This document shows positions 36,944 through 45,178 of a stretch of 64,000 nt of DNA, one piece after another. The number at the start of each line of letters is the position of its first letter. Position 1 is the first letter of the stretch. Location: assembly GCA_012959805.1 (NCBI GenBank), contig DUCN01000042.1, positions 165,443-229,442 on the forward strand, given 5' to 3'. A model generated the notes under the pieces. The model was given only the letters and a program-made list of their open reading frames with translations. It had not been told where the DNA came from and made no database searches. The position numbers and the translations under genes are program-made. The DNA is from Myxococcales bacterium. GTDB lineage: Bacteria; Myxococcota_A; UBA9160; UBA4427.

Positions 36944-37789
36944 TTGACCGCGATTCCTCTCACCTGGCGCATCGGCGACGTCCTGGTCATGCGTGTCGAG
37001 GAGCGCATTCATGGCGTGCCCCGCGAGACGCTCGTGCCGGGTATCACGGATGCACATCTGGCCGAGCATGCCGACTGGGTGTCGCCCTTCTTTAGCCGCT
37101 CGGGACGTTTGCTCCTCTCTGTCCACACCTTCGTGGTATTCGATGCCGAGCACACGATCGTGGTCGATACCTGCGCAGGCGTCGACCCTGCGCGCCCGCT
37201 TCCCGGCGACCCGGAGTTTCTCGAGCGCCTTTCGAGTGCGATCGACGGGGGCCTCGGCGCCGTCGACACGGTTCTGTGTACGCATCTCCACTTCGACCAC
37301 GTCGGATGGAATACCTGCATCGTCGATGGGGATCGCGTGCCGACGTTTCCGAATGCGCGCTACCTGTTCGCGCGCGTGGAGCTCGAGAGCGCCGACACCT
37401 CGTCGGTCCACGAGCCCTCCATCGCGCCGCTGCTCGACGCGGGTGTCGTGGAACTCGTCGAGACCGACCACATCCTGACCTCGAATATCCGCCTGATCCC
37501 AACCCCGGGACATTCGCCCGGACACGTCTCGGTCGCGATCGAATCCCAAGGTGAGCGCGCCGTGATCACGGGCGATGTGATGCATACACCGCTCCAGGTT
37601 GCGATTCCCGAGCTGACGGCGAGTCCTTTCGACGCCGATCCAAAGCGGGCCAGCGCGACCCGAAAGAGCTTCCTCGACGCGAATGCGGAGACCCAATGCC
37701 TGCTTCTTGGGACCCACTTCCCGCCACCCACCGCCGGCTACGTGCGTGGCCCGCGAGCACGTCGCCGTTTCGTGTCGAGCGAAGACTGA
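36944..37789 (+). CDS. Metallo-beta-lactamase-fold hydrolase
   Basis: A 281-aa MBL-fold protein. Metal site: CTHLHFDHVGW (His114, His116, Asp118, His119), TPGHSPGHVSV (His) and TGDVMHTPLQV (Asp), LLGTHFPPP (His). No signal peptide, so cytoplasmic; the group includes lactonases and thioester hydrolases. The frame is open from 36833 but the region before 36944 overlaps the crotonase gene and lacks conserved sequence; TTG 36944 is the best start although no ribosome site is clear. Translation may be coupled to the crotonase, which ends at 36903. Confidence 0.82.
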   Translation: MTAIPLTWRIGDVLVMRVEERIHGVPRETLVPGITDAHLAEHADWVSPFFSRSGRLLLSVHTFVVFDAEHTIVVDTCAGVDPARPLPGDPEFLERLSSAIDGGLGAVDTVLCTHLHFDHVGWNTCIVDGDRVPTFPNARYLFARVELESADTSSVHEPSIAPLLDAGVVELVETDHILTSNIRLIPTPGHSPGHVSVAIESQGERAVITGDVMHTPLQVAIPELTASPFDADPKRASATRKSFLDANAETQCLLLGTHFPPPTAGYVRGPRARRRFVSSED

Positions 37790-37826
37790 GCGCATCAAAT
37801 TCTCTGAGATTAGAAAGGTACACCCC

Positions 37827-38216
37827 ATGTTCGAACGCGGATTCCTGATCCTGATGACCCTAGTCTGGCTCCCCTATGGCGCGATGTGTTTCATCGATCC
37901 CGGCCTCCTCGCCGAATCGTCGGGCGTTGTGGCGACGACGCCGACGGCCACGACTGAGATACGTGCAATGTATGGTGGCCTGCAGGCCGCGATCGGCGCG
38001 CTCGCGCTCCTGGCGGCAATCAAATCGCACCTCGCAAAAAGCGCGCTCATCGCGCTGGCGATGCTATCGGGCGGTCTACTCACGGCCAGATTGATCGGGC
38101 TCGCGATGGATGGCGGCTACACCGGCTACACGGGCATGGCGATCGGGCTCGAAGTCTTCATCTGCACCGTCTCGTCGGTCCTGCTTCGCGGAAGCCGGGA
38201 ACCCCTAGTCGCATAG
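37827..38216 (+). CDS. DUF4345-type small membrane protein
   Basis: A 129-aa protein with four predicted membrane helices: FLILMTLVWLPYGAMCFIDPGLL, AMYGGLQAAIGALALLAAI, ALIALAMLSGGLLTARLIGLAM and YTGMAIGLEVFICTVSSVLL. The MYGGLQAAIG motif is typical of DUF4345. Function unknown. ATG 37827 has AAAGG upstream. The final bases run into a short degenerate repeat of TAGTTGGG units (about 38214-38242). Probably co-transcribed with the MBL gene 37 bp upstream. Confidence 0.78.
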   Translation: MFERGFLILMTLVWLPYGAMCFIDPGLLAESSGVVATTPTATTEIRAMYGGLQAAIGALALLAAIKSHLAKSALIALAMLSGGLLTARLIGLAMDGGYTGYTGMAIGLEVFICTVSSVLLRGSREPLVA

Positions 38217-38264
38217 TCGGGTAGTTGGGTAGTTGGTTAGTCGCGTGTCGCCTGAGCGAGGAAG

Positions 38265-39602
38265 TCAGCCGCGCGAACCGTCGAGGTATTCGTCGATCAC
38301 TTGATGGTAGTAGGCGATGCGGCGCTCCTGCCCTGCCAACGTCGCGCCCCCGAATGCCCGCGACCTCAGTCCCTGCTGCTGGCTGATGAATACACTCGCA
38401 TCCTCGCTGATCCCCGCCCCGAGCGGCACTTCGCCAAGAAGTCCCTTCGAATGCGCGGCCGGCTCGCGACTCGTCGACCAGACCCCGTCGGTCTGCTGGA
38501 CACGAGAGGTGTCATCGCCTTCCGGGAAGAGCGTGAAGTACCAGCAGTCGAACAGACACTTCTCGGGATCGGTGGGATGGGGATTGGGACGCAGGAAGAT
38601 GCAGCCCTCGGGCTTCATCGAGAAGGCCAGATTGGGGAAGACGGTGTAGTGGAGATGGTCGGTGAGCTGCTCGTCGACGTAGTGGGAGAAATCGTACCCC
38701 CGCTCGCCGGAGAGCTTCCGCTTCTGCCGCTGCAGTTCGGCGCGCATGTCGCCGAGACGACCGCGGAACGATTCAGGATCGAGTCCCCATCCTTCGAGCT
38801 CCTCGCGGAGCCCTCGCAGAATCAGCTCTTCGTTACCGTGCGCCCGCTCGCTGGGACCGCCGCCGACCATGATCATTCGCGTGTGGCCGCGCTCGTAAAG
38901 GTCGAACTGAGTCGACTGATAGGTGTCGTCGAGGAAGTACTTGAGGCCCGGGTGGACGGTCGGGATGTGGTAGGACTCGCTGAAGTTGTCCTGGATGACC
39001 TTCCAGTTGCAGTCAACCTCGACCGTCGTATAGCCGGTCCGGACCATGTCCTGCATGCGATAGGTGTCCATCTGCCGGGCGACCGGATCGAGAAACTCCA
39101 TGAGTGGACCGGCGTCGGGATCGAGGTTGAACCAGACAAAGCCCGCCCACGTCTCGACCCGCACGGGCGTGAGACTCAACCGACCGCAGGGGCTCTCGGG
39201 AAAGTCTTCCTCGTCCTGGACCTTTCGCAGCTCCCCGTCGGTCTGCCAGACCCAACCGTGATAGGGGCACACGAAGGCCCCCGAGCGCCCACGCTCTTCG
39301 GGCACCAGACGATTACCGCGGTGCTGACAGACATTGTAGAAGCCGCGGATCTCGCCGTTGGTGTGTCTCGCGAAGATCAGGGACTCACGGCCGATCTCGT
39401 GGGTCACGAAGTCGCCGGTCTCAGTAAGCTCGCTCTCGAGACAGCCGATCTGCCAGACCCGTGTCCAGACTCGCTCCCACTCCCGCTCCATGAAATCGCG
39501 CGAGGTATAGCGCTCACCGCCTAGCGGGTGCGGCAAGACCTTCGGCTCGGGACGCTTCGACGTGTCGAGCAGTGGGATGAGACGTGGGTCGGTTGAAGCC
39601 AT
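38265..39602 (-). CDS. Rieske non-haem iron oxygenase, alpha subunit-like
   Basis: A 445-aa oxygenase. Rieske [2Fe-2S] ligands: VCQHRGN (Cys92, His94) and CPYHGW (Cys112, His115). Mononuclear iron site: DNFSESYHIPTVHPG with Asp205, His212, His217. The product fits aromatic-ring-hydroxylating or steroid/choline-type Rieske oxygenases; beta subunit and dedicated reductase are absent, suggesting a homo-oligomeric enzyme served by general redox partners. ATG 39602 is chosen where conserved sequence begins, but no ribosome site is clear; 39617 and 39665 are alternatives. Converges on the DUF4345 gene. Confidence 0.92.
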   Translation of the reverse strand: MASTDPRLIPLLDTSKRPEPKVLPHPLGGERYTSRDFMEREWERVWTRVWQIGCLESELTETGDFVTHEIGRESLIFARHTNGEIRGFYNVCQHRGNRLVPEERGRSGAFVCPYHGWVWQTDGELRKVQDEEDFPESPCGRLSLTPVRVETWAGFVWFNLDPDAGPLMEFLDPVARQMDTYRMQDMVRTGYTTVEVDCNWKVIQDNFSESYHIPTVHPGLKYFLDDTYQSTQFDLYERGHTRMIMVGGGPSERAHGNEELILRGLREELEGWGLDPESFRGRLGDMRAELQRQKRKLSGERGYDFSHYVDEQLTDHLHYTVFPNLAFSMKPEGCIFLRPNPHPTDPEKCLFDCWYFTLFPEGDDTSRVQQTDGVWSTSREPAAHSKGLLGEVPLGAGISEDASVFISQQQGLRSRAFGGATLAGQERRIAYYHQVIDEYLDGSRG

Positions 39603-39727
39603 GCGGGCAGCGTACATCGGACCCGGCATCCGCGCCCCCGCCCCGCATCGACGGTTAGGTGTCATGCTTCGCTAGCCTATTCGGAATCGATGCACGTCAA
39701 TCTCCCATTCCGAAAGGCCAAACCGTC

Positions 39728-40237
39728 ATGCCTAAACTCGAAGACGCGGAACGCGACGCATTTCTTGCCGAACGAGGCGTGATCATGCACATCGCAACCG
39801 TCGCCAGCGATGGCGCGCCGCTGGTCACGCCTATCTGGTTCATCTTCGAGGAAGGGCGCATCTGGTTTACCCCACGCCAGCATTCGGAGTGGCTTCAGAA
39901 CATTCGCAACGACGATCGCGTTGCCCTGAGCATCGACGAGAGCGCGACGCCGTATCGTAAGGTGGTCGTGCGTGGACGCGCTCGAATCGATTTTGAAATC
40001 GGGGACGATGATGTATGGCGCGAGCGCTACCGCCGGATTGCCCATCGCTACCTGCCAGCCGATGGCGCCAACGGGTATGTTGACAGCACGGACGATCAAC
40101 CGCGCGCTTTGTGCTCGATGGCCCTTGCCGAAGCCGAGCTTCGCTCATGGCGCATGCCGGGAGAGGCGGAGCGGCCCGAAGGGATCTGGGCCAATCGGTA
40201 TTGGACCAGAAATGCGAAGATCGTCGACCGCGCGTGA
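39728..40237 (+). CDS. Pyridoxamine 5'-phosphate oxidase family protein
   Basis: A 169-aa split-barrel protein: MHIATVASDGAPLVTPIWFIFEEGRIWFTPRQHSEWLQNIRNDDRVALSIDE and VVVRGRARIDFEIGDDD. It falls near the FDOR/PNPOx group that binds FMN or F420. ATG 39728 has AAAGG upstream. It is divergent from the Rieske oxygenase (125-bp spacer) and converges on the LLM gene at 40324. Confidence 0.82.
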   Translation: MPKLEDAERDAFLAERGVIMHIATVASDGAPLVTPIWFIFEEGRIWFTPRQHSEWLQNIRNDDRVALSIDESATPYRKVVVRGRARIDFEIGDDDVWRERYRRIAHRYLPADGANGYVDSTDDQPRALCSMALAEAELRSWRMPGEAERPEGIWANRYWTRNAKIVDRA

Positions 40238-40323
40238 CGCATTAGGTCTTGGAGGGCAACGAGGACGGGGCTTCTACTCCGGCAACCACTGCAGACGCAA
40301 GCTCTTCATCCATCGACCACGAT

Positions 40324-41169
40324 TCAGCGCACCTTGTTCGCGAGTTCCGCCAGGTCGTCGAGTATCGGCAGCACTTTGTCGGCCGACTTCGAAGGCAGCG
40401 CGAACATCTGATCCGTGAATCCCCTGTCGATATTCTTGCGACAAGCCTCTTCGTTCGGAGCGGCCGCAAAAATCGCGCGATCGATCGACTCATAGTCTCG
40501 ACCGGAACGATCGCAGGATTTGCGCAATGCCTCGATCCCCTCTTCGAGTCCACCCGACAGGCCGATCGGCATCCAACCGTCGCAGTAGTCGGCGACGCGA
40601 TCGAACGCCCATTTCGACTGCGCACCGAGCCAGATCGGCGGACCTCCGGGCTGCACGGGCTTCGGCCACGACCACAACTTGTCGAAATCAACGAACTCGC
40701 CGTGATACTCCGCCTCGTCCTCGGCCCAGATCGCCTTCATCGCGAGAACTTTCTCGCGCACGACCTTCCAGCGGGTGGCAAATTGGACACCGTGATTCTC
40801 CATCTCTTCCGCGTTCCATCCGGCGCCCACTCCGAGAATGACTCGACCACTAGAGATCATGTCGAGCGAAGCCACTTCCTTCGCAAGCTGAATCGGATCC
40901 CGTTCCACCACGAGGCAAACGCCGGTACCGAGTATGATTCGTTCCGTCACGGCGGCCATGGCCGAGAGCGCAACAAATGGATCAAGCGTGTGCCAATAAT
41001 CCTTGGGCAGCTCGGCGCCTCCCGGCCAGGGCGTGCGTCGACTGGTTGGGATATGCGTGTGCTCCGTGACGAACAAGGAGTCGAAACCGCGCTCTTCAAC
41101 GGCGCGCGCAAGCTCGACTGGCTGAATCGAATAGTCGGTTGGAAAGATCGTCACGCCGTAGCGGGCCAT
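40324..41169 (-). CDS. LLM-class (F420-type) oxidoreductase
   Basis: A 281-aa luciferase-like enzyme: MARYGVTIFPTDYSIQPVELARAVEERGFDSLFVTEHTHIP, ERIILGTGVCLVVERDPIQLAKEVASLDMISSGRVILGVGAGWN, GGPPIWLGAQSKWAFDRVADYCDGWMPIG. The EHTHIP and GWNAEEM segments match the predicted F420-dependent subgroup. ATG 41169 follows GAGAGG. The MFS gene upstream (minus strand) ends at 41317, 147 bp away, so they may share a transcript. Confidence 0.88.
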   Translation of the reverse strand: MARYGVTIFPTDYSIQPVELARAVEERGFDSLFVTEHTHIPTSRRTPWPGGAELPKDYWHTLDPFVALSAMAAVTERIILGTGVCLVVERDPIQLAKEVASLDMISSGRVILGVGAGWNAEEMENHGVQFATRWKVVREKVLAMKAIWAEDEAEYHGEFVDFDKLWSWPKPVQPGGPPIWLGAQSKWAFDRVADYCDGWMPIGLSGGLEEGIEALRKSCDRSGRDYESIDRAIFAAAPNEEACRKNIDRGFTDQMFALPSKSADKVLPILDDLAELANKVR

Positions 41170-41316
41170 GGGGATACCTCTCGTCTAGGATTGATGTCTT
41201 CTTCGAGTGATTCCGGGTCGAACTCCCAGAGTATCCAATTCCGGGACCCGCCGCGCCGCTCGTGGATGACTGGCCTGCCGACATGCGAGTGCGCTCCTGC
41301 ATCGACGCTCGGCGTT

Positions 41317-42660
41317 CTAGCCCCGCTGTTCGGGGAAACGCGTGAGCATCAGGGCCGCGCCCAGGCCGAAGGCCGCGGCAATCGGCCCAACGAGTTGCAC
41401 GCCCAGCGGGTTGTCGGGGCCATTGCCAAAGCGCGCAAAGAGGAATGCAATCATCGCCGAGGAGAGTCCGAACGCCCATTTGTCGAAGGCGCGCATCACG
41501 CCCAGAAACAGGGCCGAGCGATTCGCCCCACTGCGTGCTTCATCCTCGTCGATCAACTGTCCGACCAACACGTTGGGAAGTAACGAAACACCCGCAATCG
41601 CCAAGCCTATGAAGCCCAGCGAAACAAAGGCGATGGCCAGATTCAAGGCATCCCGAGGTTCCCCAGGAGCGCTCGGCACAAGCATACCCAGCGCCGCTGC
41701 GGCGATTGCATAGACCGAAAAACTGATCAGCAAAATCTTCTTCGGACGCAGGTGGCGAAGGAGCCGGGGAACGATCGCATAGCCAAGCGCGATCATCAGA
41801 CCGAGCGAAGCACTGAGTTCGAAAGCGAAGCCTTCCGAACGACCTAACAAGACTGTCGCCATGTAGGGCAGCACGGGGAATATCAGACTTGCGGCGGACG
41901 CAAAGAGCAAATGCGCCCCGAGGAAGATTCGAAAGGGCCGGTTGGCAAGAAGCGATGCGAGGGACTCGCGGAGCGGAAGACGCTCTGGTTCAGCGCGCTC
42001 GGTGAATCGTTTCTCGTCGATCGCAAACAGCGGAATGCTGCAGAGAACGAGCGCAACGAGGGCGAGTACGATCACGATCGTGCGCATTGACTCCGTCGGT
42101 GCCATGCCGACTTCACGCCCCCAATCGATGCCGCGTGGCCAGGCCATCAGCAACCCCCCCATCGGAAAAGCGCAGAGCGCAAGCAGACGTGTCAGGCGCG
42201 CCCGCTCCTCATCGGAGTGCGCGATCTCGGGCACCAGAGCGCCGTGGGGACCCGTATACATCGTGGCGAACAAGTAGTAACAAGACAGCACACCCGTCAG
42301 CCACACAGCATTGATCGTGCCGCCGACCGTGGACGGCGGCCAGTAGGCGAGCAAAGGGAGGGTGAGCATCGGCAGCAGGCCGAGTAGCATGAAGACGCGC
42401 CTGTGGCCAAAGCGCGAGCGCGAGAGGTCCGAGGCATGGCCGATCAAGGGCGAGGCCACGCTATCGACGGTCCGTGCGATCAGCATCGCAATACCGAACG
42501 CGGTCAATGGCCCGAGCAACGTCTCCTGCGGAAGCTGCGCGACCAATCCCCTGCCCGGTGGTGGAAGGTAGTAGTAGAGCAACATCCCGCCGACGACGTG
42601 ATCGATCGAAGCAAACCCTGGGGCACCCGCCGCATAGGCGAGCTGGCGTTTCGTAGACAT
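41317..42660 (-). CDS. MFS transporter, GPH (MelB-like) type
   Basis: A ~447-aa twelve-helix transporter. Seen: LAYAAGAPGFASIDHVVGGMLLYYYLPP, IARTVDSVASPLIGHASDLSRSRFGHRRVFMLLG (loop 2-3 motif of the GPH family), and PNVLVGQLIDEDEARSGANRSALFLGVMRAFDKWAFGLSSAMIAF in the second half. GPH members move sugars or organic anions with cations; here the cargo is unknown and could be the substrate of neighbouring oxidative genes. Start uncertain: ATG 42660, ATG 42672 and GTG 42684 are all in frame and none has a good ribosome site. Confidence 0.87.
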   Translation of the reverse strand: MSTKRQLAYAAGAPGFASIDHVVGGMLLYYYLPPPGRGLVAQLPQETLLGPLTAFGIAMLIARTVDSVASPLIGHASDLSRSRFGHRRVFMLLGLLPMLTLPLLAYWPPSTVGGTINAVWLTGVLSCYYLFATMYTGPHGALVPEIAHSDEERARLTRLLALCAFPMGGLLMAWPRGIDWGREVGMAPTESMRTIVIVLALVALVLCSIPLFAIDEKRFTERAEPERLPLRESLASLLANRPFRIFLGAHLLFASAASLIFPVLPYMATVLLGRSEGFAFELSASLGLMIALGYAIVPRLLRHLRPKKILLISFSVYAIAAAALGMLVPSAPGEPRDALNLAIAFVSLGFIGLAIAGVSLLPNVLVGQLIDEDEARSGANRSALFLGVMRAFDKWAFGLSSAMIAFLFARFGNGPDNPLGVQLVGPIAAAFGLGAALMLTRFPEQRG

Positions 42661-42818
42661 CTTCTCGACCATGTCGACAAACACTGCGCGTAAGGGAACG
42701 TCGCGTCAACATCCGATCGCGGTTTTCTCACGCCCGCATATGACCCGACGCCGTCCGGGGCAAGCGCCCTTCACACTGCCCCCTGTTCCCGCCTACATCC
42801 CCTGGCAATGCTCAACGC

Positions 42819-43235
42819 ATGGCCTATACACGGATTATCGAGCCGGGAAACGAACGAACCGGCTCAGCCCGAGGAGAACATCATCGTGTCATCGGAGATC
42901 GTTTGGCCGAGGCGGACGGGGTTTCTATAGCGGCCTCGATATCAAGGACGCTGCGGCCGGCTACGGGCTCGACCTCGCGCTCGGTCGTGACACCGTCTGA
43001 TGAGTGATACAGCAAAGCTACTTCCGAGGTTCGCCAAGCGCGGCGTCGTACCCGAAAGTGGGGGCACATGGTTTCTGCCCAGATTGGTTGGGTGGGCGAA
43101 AGCATGCGAGATCGGTTTTCTCGCCGACGATCTACTGCCCGATCGTGCGCTCGAACTCGGCCTGGTCAACAAAGTCGTTCCCCACGATCAGCTGGAAGCG
43201 GAAACCAATGCCTGGGCAGAGAAGATCGCCGCGGG
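42819..43235 (+). pseudogene. Enoyl-CoA hydratase remnant
   Basis: MAYTRIIEPG resembles a crotonase start but loses frame at once. A second frame gives FYSGLDIKDAAAGYGLDLALGRDT (the SGxDL oxyanion loop); after a gap a third stretch gives FAKRGVVPESGGTWFLPRLVGWAKACEIGFLADDLLPDRALELGLVNKVVPHDQLEAETNAWAEKIAAG, the C-terminal third. The central segment with the second oxyanion loop is deleted. At about 43230 it runs directly into an opposing nitroreductase remnant. Confidence 0.75.
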
Positions 43236-43612
43236 AAGGATCGAACCCCGAAACCCGACCTGCATCGACGTGGTGCTTCCGATTTCGCGCCCTTCCGCGC
43301 AGACCAGGATCATCGCTGGCATTTCATGGAGTCGATCCATGAGCGCTTGTTGAGTCGGCTTGAGTGGGATGCCGCGCGCCTCGGCGAGCGACATGTAAGC
43401 GCGCCGATAGAGCCTTGCTAGTTCCAACTTCTTCTCGGGGGAGGTCACGACGAGAAAGCTCCAGTTCTCGGCGTCGATTCCAGTGGGCGCCTGCGTGGCA
43501 ATTTCAATGCGGCGCTCGATCACTTCGGGTTCGATTGGCCGATCGAAATCGATGCGTCGACGCACGGATCGTGTGGTTTCGAGAACTCAATCCACGGAGT
43601 CAAGGTCGATTC
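43236..43612 (-). pseudogene. Nitroreductase N-terminal remnant
   Basis: Read on the minus strand: VLETTRSVRRRIDFDRPIEPEVIERRIEIATQAPTGIDAENWSFLVVTSPEKKLELARLYRRAY ... LHEMPAMILVCAEGREIGSTTSMQVGFRGSILPAA, the N-terminal half of a nitroreductase-family FMN enzyme (R-S-V-R-R-R and A-P-T-x-x-D-x-E-N-W are typical). A TGA lies just before VLETT where an Arg codon is likely in intact copies, no start is available, and the C-terminal half ends at the junction with the crotonase remnant near 43236. Confidence 0.75.
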
Positions 43613-43776
43613 CATGAATGGTCGGGTCGCTGTCGGGCGTATCTTGGCTCATTGCGCAACGATCGCACATCGTAAGCGACGCTGTCTTCCAATGCGGAGA
43701 CCCGGCATGGCGTCATTCCAGGAATCAGCCAGACGCTTGAGGAACGACATCAGCCACACACGAAAGGTTTTGAAAA

Positions 43777-44493
43777 CTAGGAGAGCAGCGCACCGCCATC
43801 GACGTCGACCGTCGTGCCGGTCACGTACTCGTTCTGGATGAGGAACATGATTGCGCTCGCGACCTCTTCCGACTGACCCGCTCGTGGAATCGCAAAGGAT
43901 TCGGTTGCCGACGCGAGAAAGGTGTCGCGTAGCTCGGGCTCGAGGTTGAACATTGGCGTCGAGATCACACCCGGCGACACCACGTTGATCCGCCGCGGTG
44001 CGATTTCGGAAGCGATCGCGCGGGCAAAGCCCTCGACCGCGTTGCCCACTGTCGAGATCGCCGAGGCTCCGGGACTGGGCCGGCGTGCGGGGTATCCGCT
44101 CACGAGCACGATCGTTCCATCATCGCTCATCAATTTCGTTCCGAGACGAACCGCATTTGTGTAGCCCCAGAGTTTGGCGAAGGATCCCCGGAATCCATCG
44201 AGCTCCATCTCGAGGAAGGGGCCGAGCGCGCGCGGTCCGCCGGTTGCGGCACAGACCAGGATGTCGAAGGGAGCCTGTTCCGTGAAGAGTGCGGCGAGGC
44301 CTTCTCGGTCGAGCACATCGACCTCGCGGATGACGGCATTCGGCCCGAGCGTTCGGGACGCCGTGTCGCGATTGGCATCCGAGCGGCTGGCGGCGACGAC
44401 CTCGGCCCCACCATCGACGAGCTGGCGTGCGGCCTCGAGACCGATGCCCGAAGTCCCTCCAAGTATGATGGCCTTACGTCCATGAATCTCCAT
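43777..44493 (-). CDS. SDR-fold protein lacking the canonical Tyr/Lys pair
   Basis: A 238-aa Rossmann SDR: AIILGGTSGIGLEAARQL, AATGGPRALGPFLEM in place of NNAG, VLVSGYPARRPSPGASAISTVGNAVEGFARAIASE, and the usual C-terminal GTTVDVDGGALL. Aligning at AVEGFARA, the catalytic Tyr position is Ile and the Lys position is Gly, so classical SDR catalysis is unlikely; similar Y/K-less SDR subfamilies exist. ATG 44493 follows AAGGA. It is divergent from the ABM gene at 44802. Confidence 0.83.
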   Translation of the reverse strand: MEIHGRKAIILGGTSGIGLEAARQLVDGGAEVVAASRSDANRDTASRTLGPNAVIREVDVLDREGLAALFTEQAPFDILVCAATGGPRALGPFLEMELDGFRGSFAKLWGYTNAVRLGTKLMSDDGTIVLVSGYPARRPSPGASAISTVGNAVEGFARAIASEIAPRRINVVSPGVISTPMFNLEPELRDTFLASATESFAIPRAGQSEEVASAIMFLIQNEYVTGTTVDVDGGALLS

Positions 44494-44801
44494 GACAGTC
44501 CTTTCTGGATTTCCGTTCCATGCGTTTATCGAATCTCGACCGTTAGGCCAGACTTCCCACTCGAAGAGTGGGAGTCGCGGCCACGAGAATGCGGGATCGA
44601 TTCCACCGCGCAATGCACAAAGCGCGGCCGCTTGATGCTACCCCCAAATTGGTCAGGTCTGCTTCACTCCAATCAATCGGCTCTCCTGAGCCTCGAGACG
44701 CGATCGCGGTCGCTCCAGCGAATTCGGTACAGTCCTCAGCCTGACTCCGGACGCGGGTTCGATTCTGTTACGCTCTCGCGAAACGCCGAAAGGAAACCTC
44801 C
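44494..44801. other. 308-bp divergent intergenic region with hairpin
   Basis: No gene is seen between the divergent SDR and ABM starts. A stem of CCCACTC (44556-44562) and GAGTGGG (44566-44572) with a GAA loop could form an RNA hairpin in the SDR leader. It recalls the longer hairpin at 62040-62072 in shape and sequence but is not identical. Confidence 0.45.
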
Positions 44802-45149
44802 ATGATCATCGTCGTCGCAGCACTCGGATTCGAAGACCAGGCGGCTCGGGACCACGCGGTCTCTTTGATCGCGGATGTTCAGCTGGCAACCCGTGTAGAG
44901 GAAGCTGGATGTCGCGACTACTGCTTCGCGCCGGATCCCTCAGTCTCAACGCGCATACAGGTATACGAGCTCTGGGAGGACAGCGACAGCCTGACTGCCC
45001 ATTTCAAACACCCGAACTACCACAATATGGTGGAGCAGCTCTCCGCCGCGGGGGTCAGGGAAAGTATCAATCAGGCCTACCTCGTCGAACGCGGTGAGTC
45101 GGTCTATGGTCCCGACGGCCAGATGAAAACGGCGTTCTTCACCGACTAA
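44802..45149 (+). CDS. Antibiotic biosynthesis monooxygenase (ABM) domain protein
   Basis: A 115-aa ferredoxin-like-fold protein: RDHAVSLIADVQLATRVEEAGCRDYCFAPDPSVSTRIQVYELWEDSDSLTAHFKHPNYHNMVEQL is the ABM core. Family members are cofactor-free quinol monooxygenases or haem-degrading enzymes, others of unknown function. ATG 44802 follows AAAGGAAA. The amidohydrolase gene starts 29 bp downstream, so the two form a likely operon. Confidence 0.85.
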   Translation: MIIVVAALGFEDQAARDHAVSLIADVQLATRVEEAGCRDYCFAPDPSVSTRIQVYELWEDSDSLTAHFKHPNYHNMVEQLSAAGVRESINQAYLVERGESVYGPDGQMKTAFFTD

Positions 45150-45178
45150 CCGCTTCTCTACCAACGACAAGAGATTCA

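Noticed and set aside
38214..38245. TAGT(T/C)GGG degenerate repeats as a possible CRISPR or integration site
   Set aside because: Only a few very short imperfect units, no spacers and no cas or integrase genes anywhere in the window.
38301..39524. 407-aa plus-strand ORF opposite the Rieske oxygenase
   Set aside because: Composition and lack of motifs show it is a shadow of the Rieske gene.
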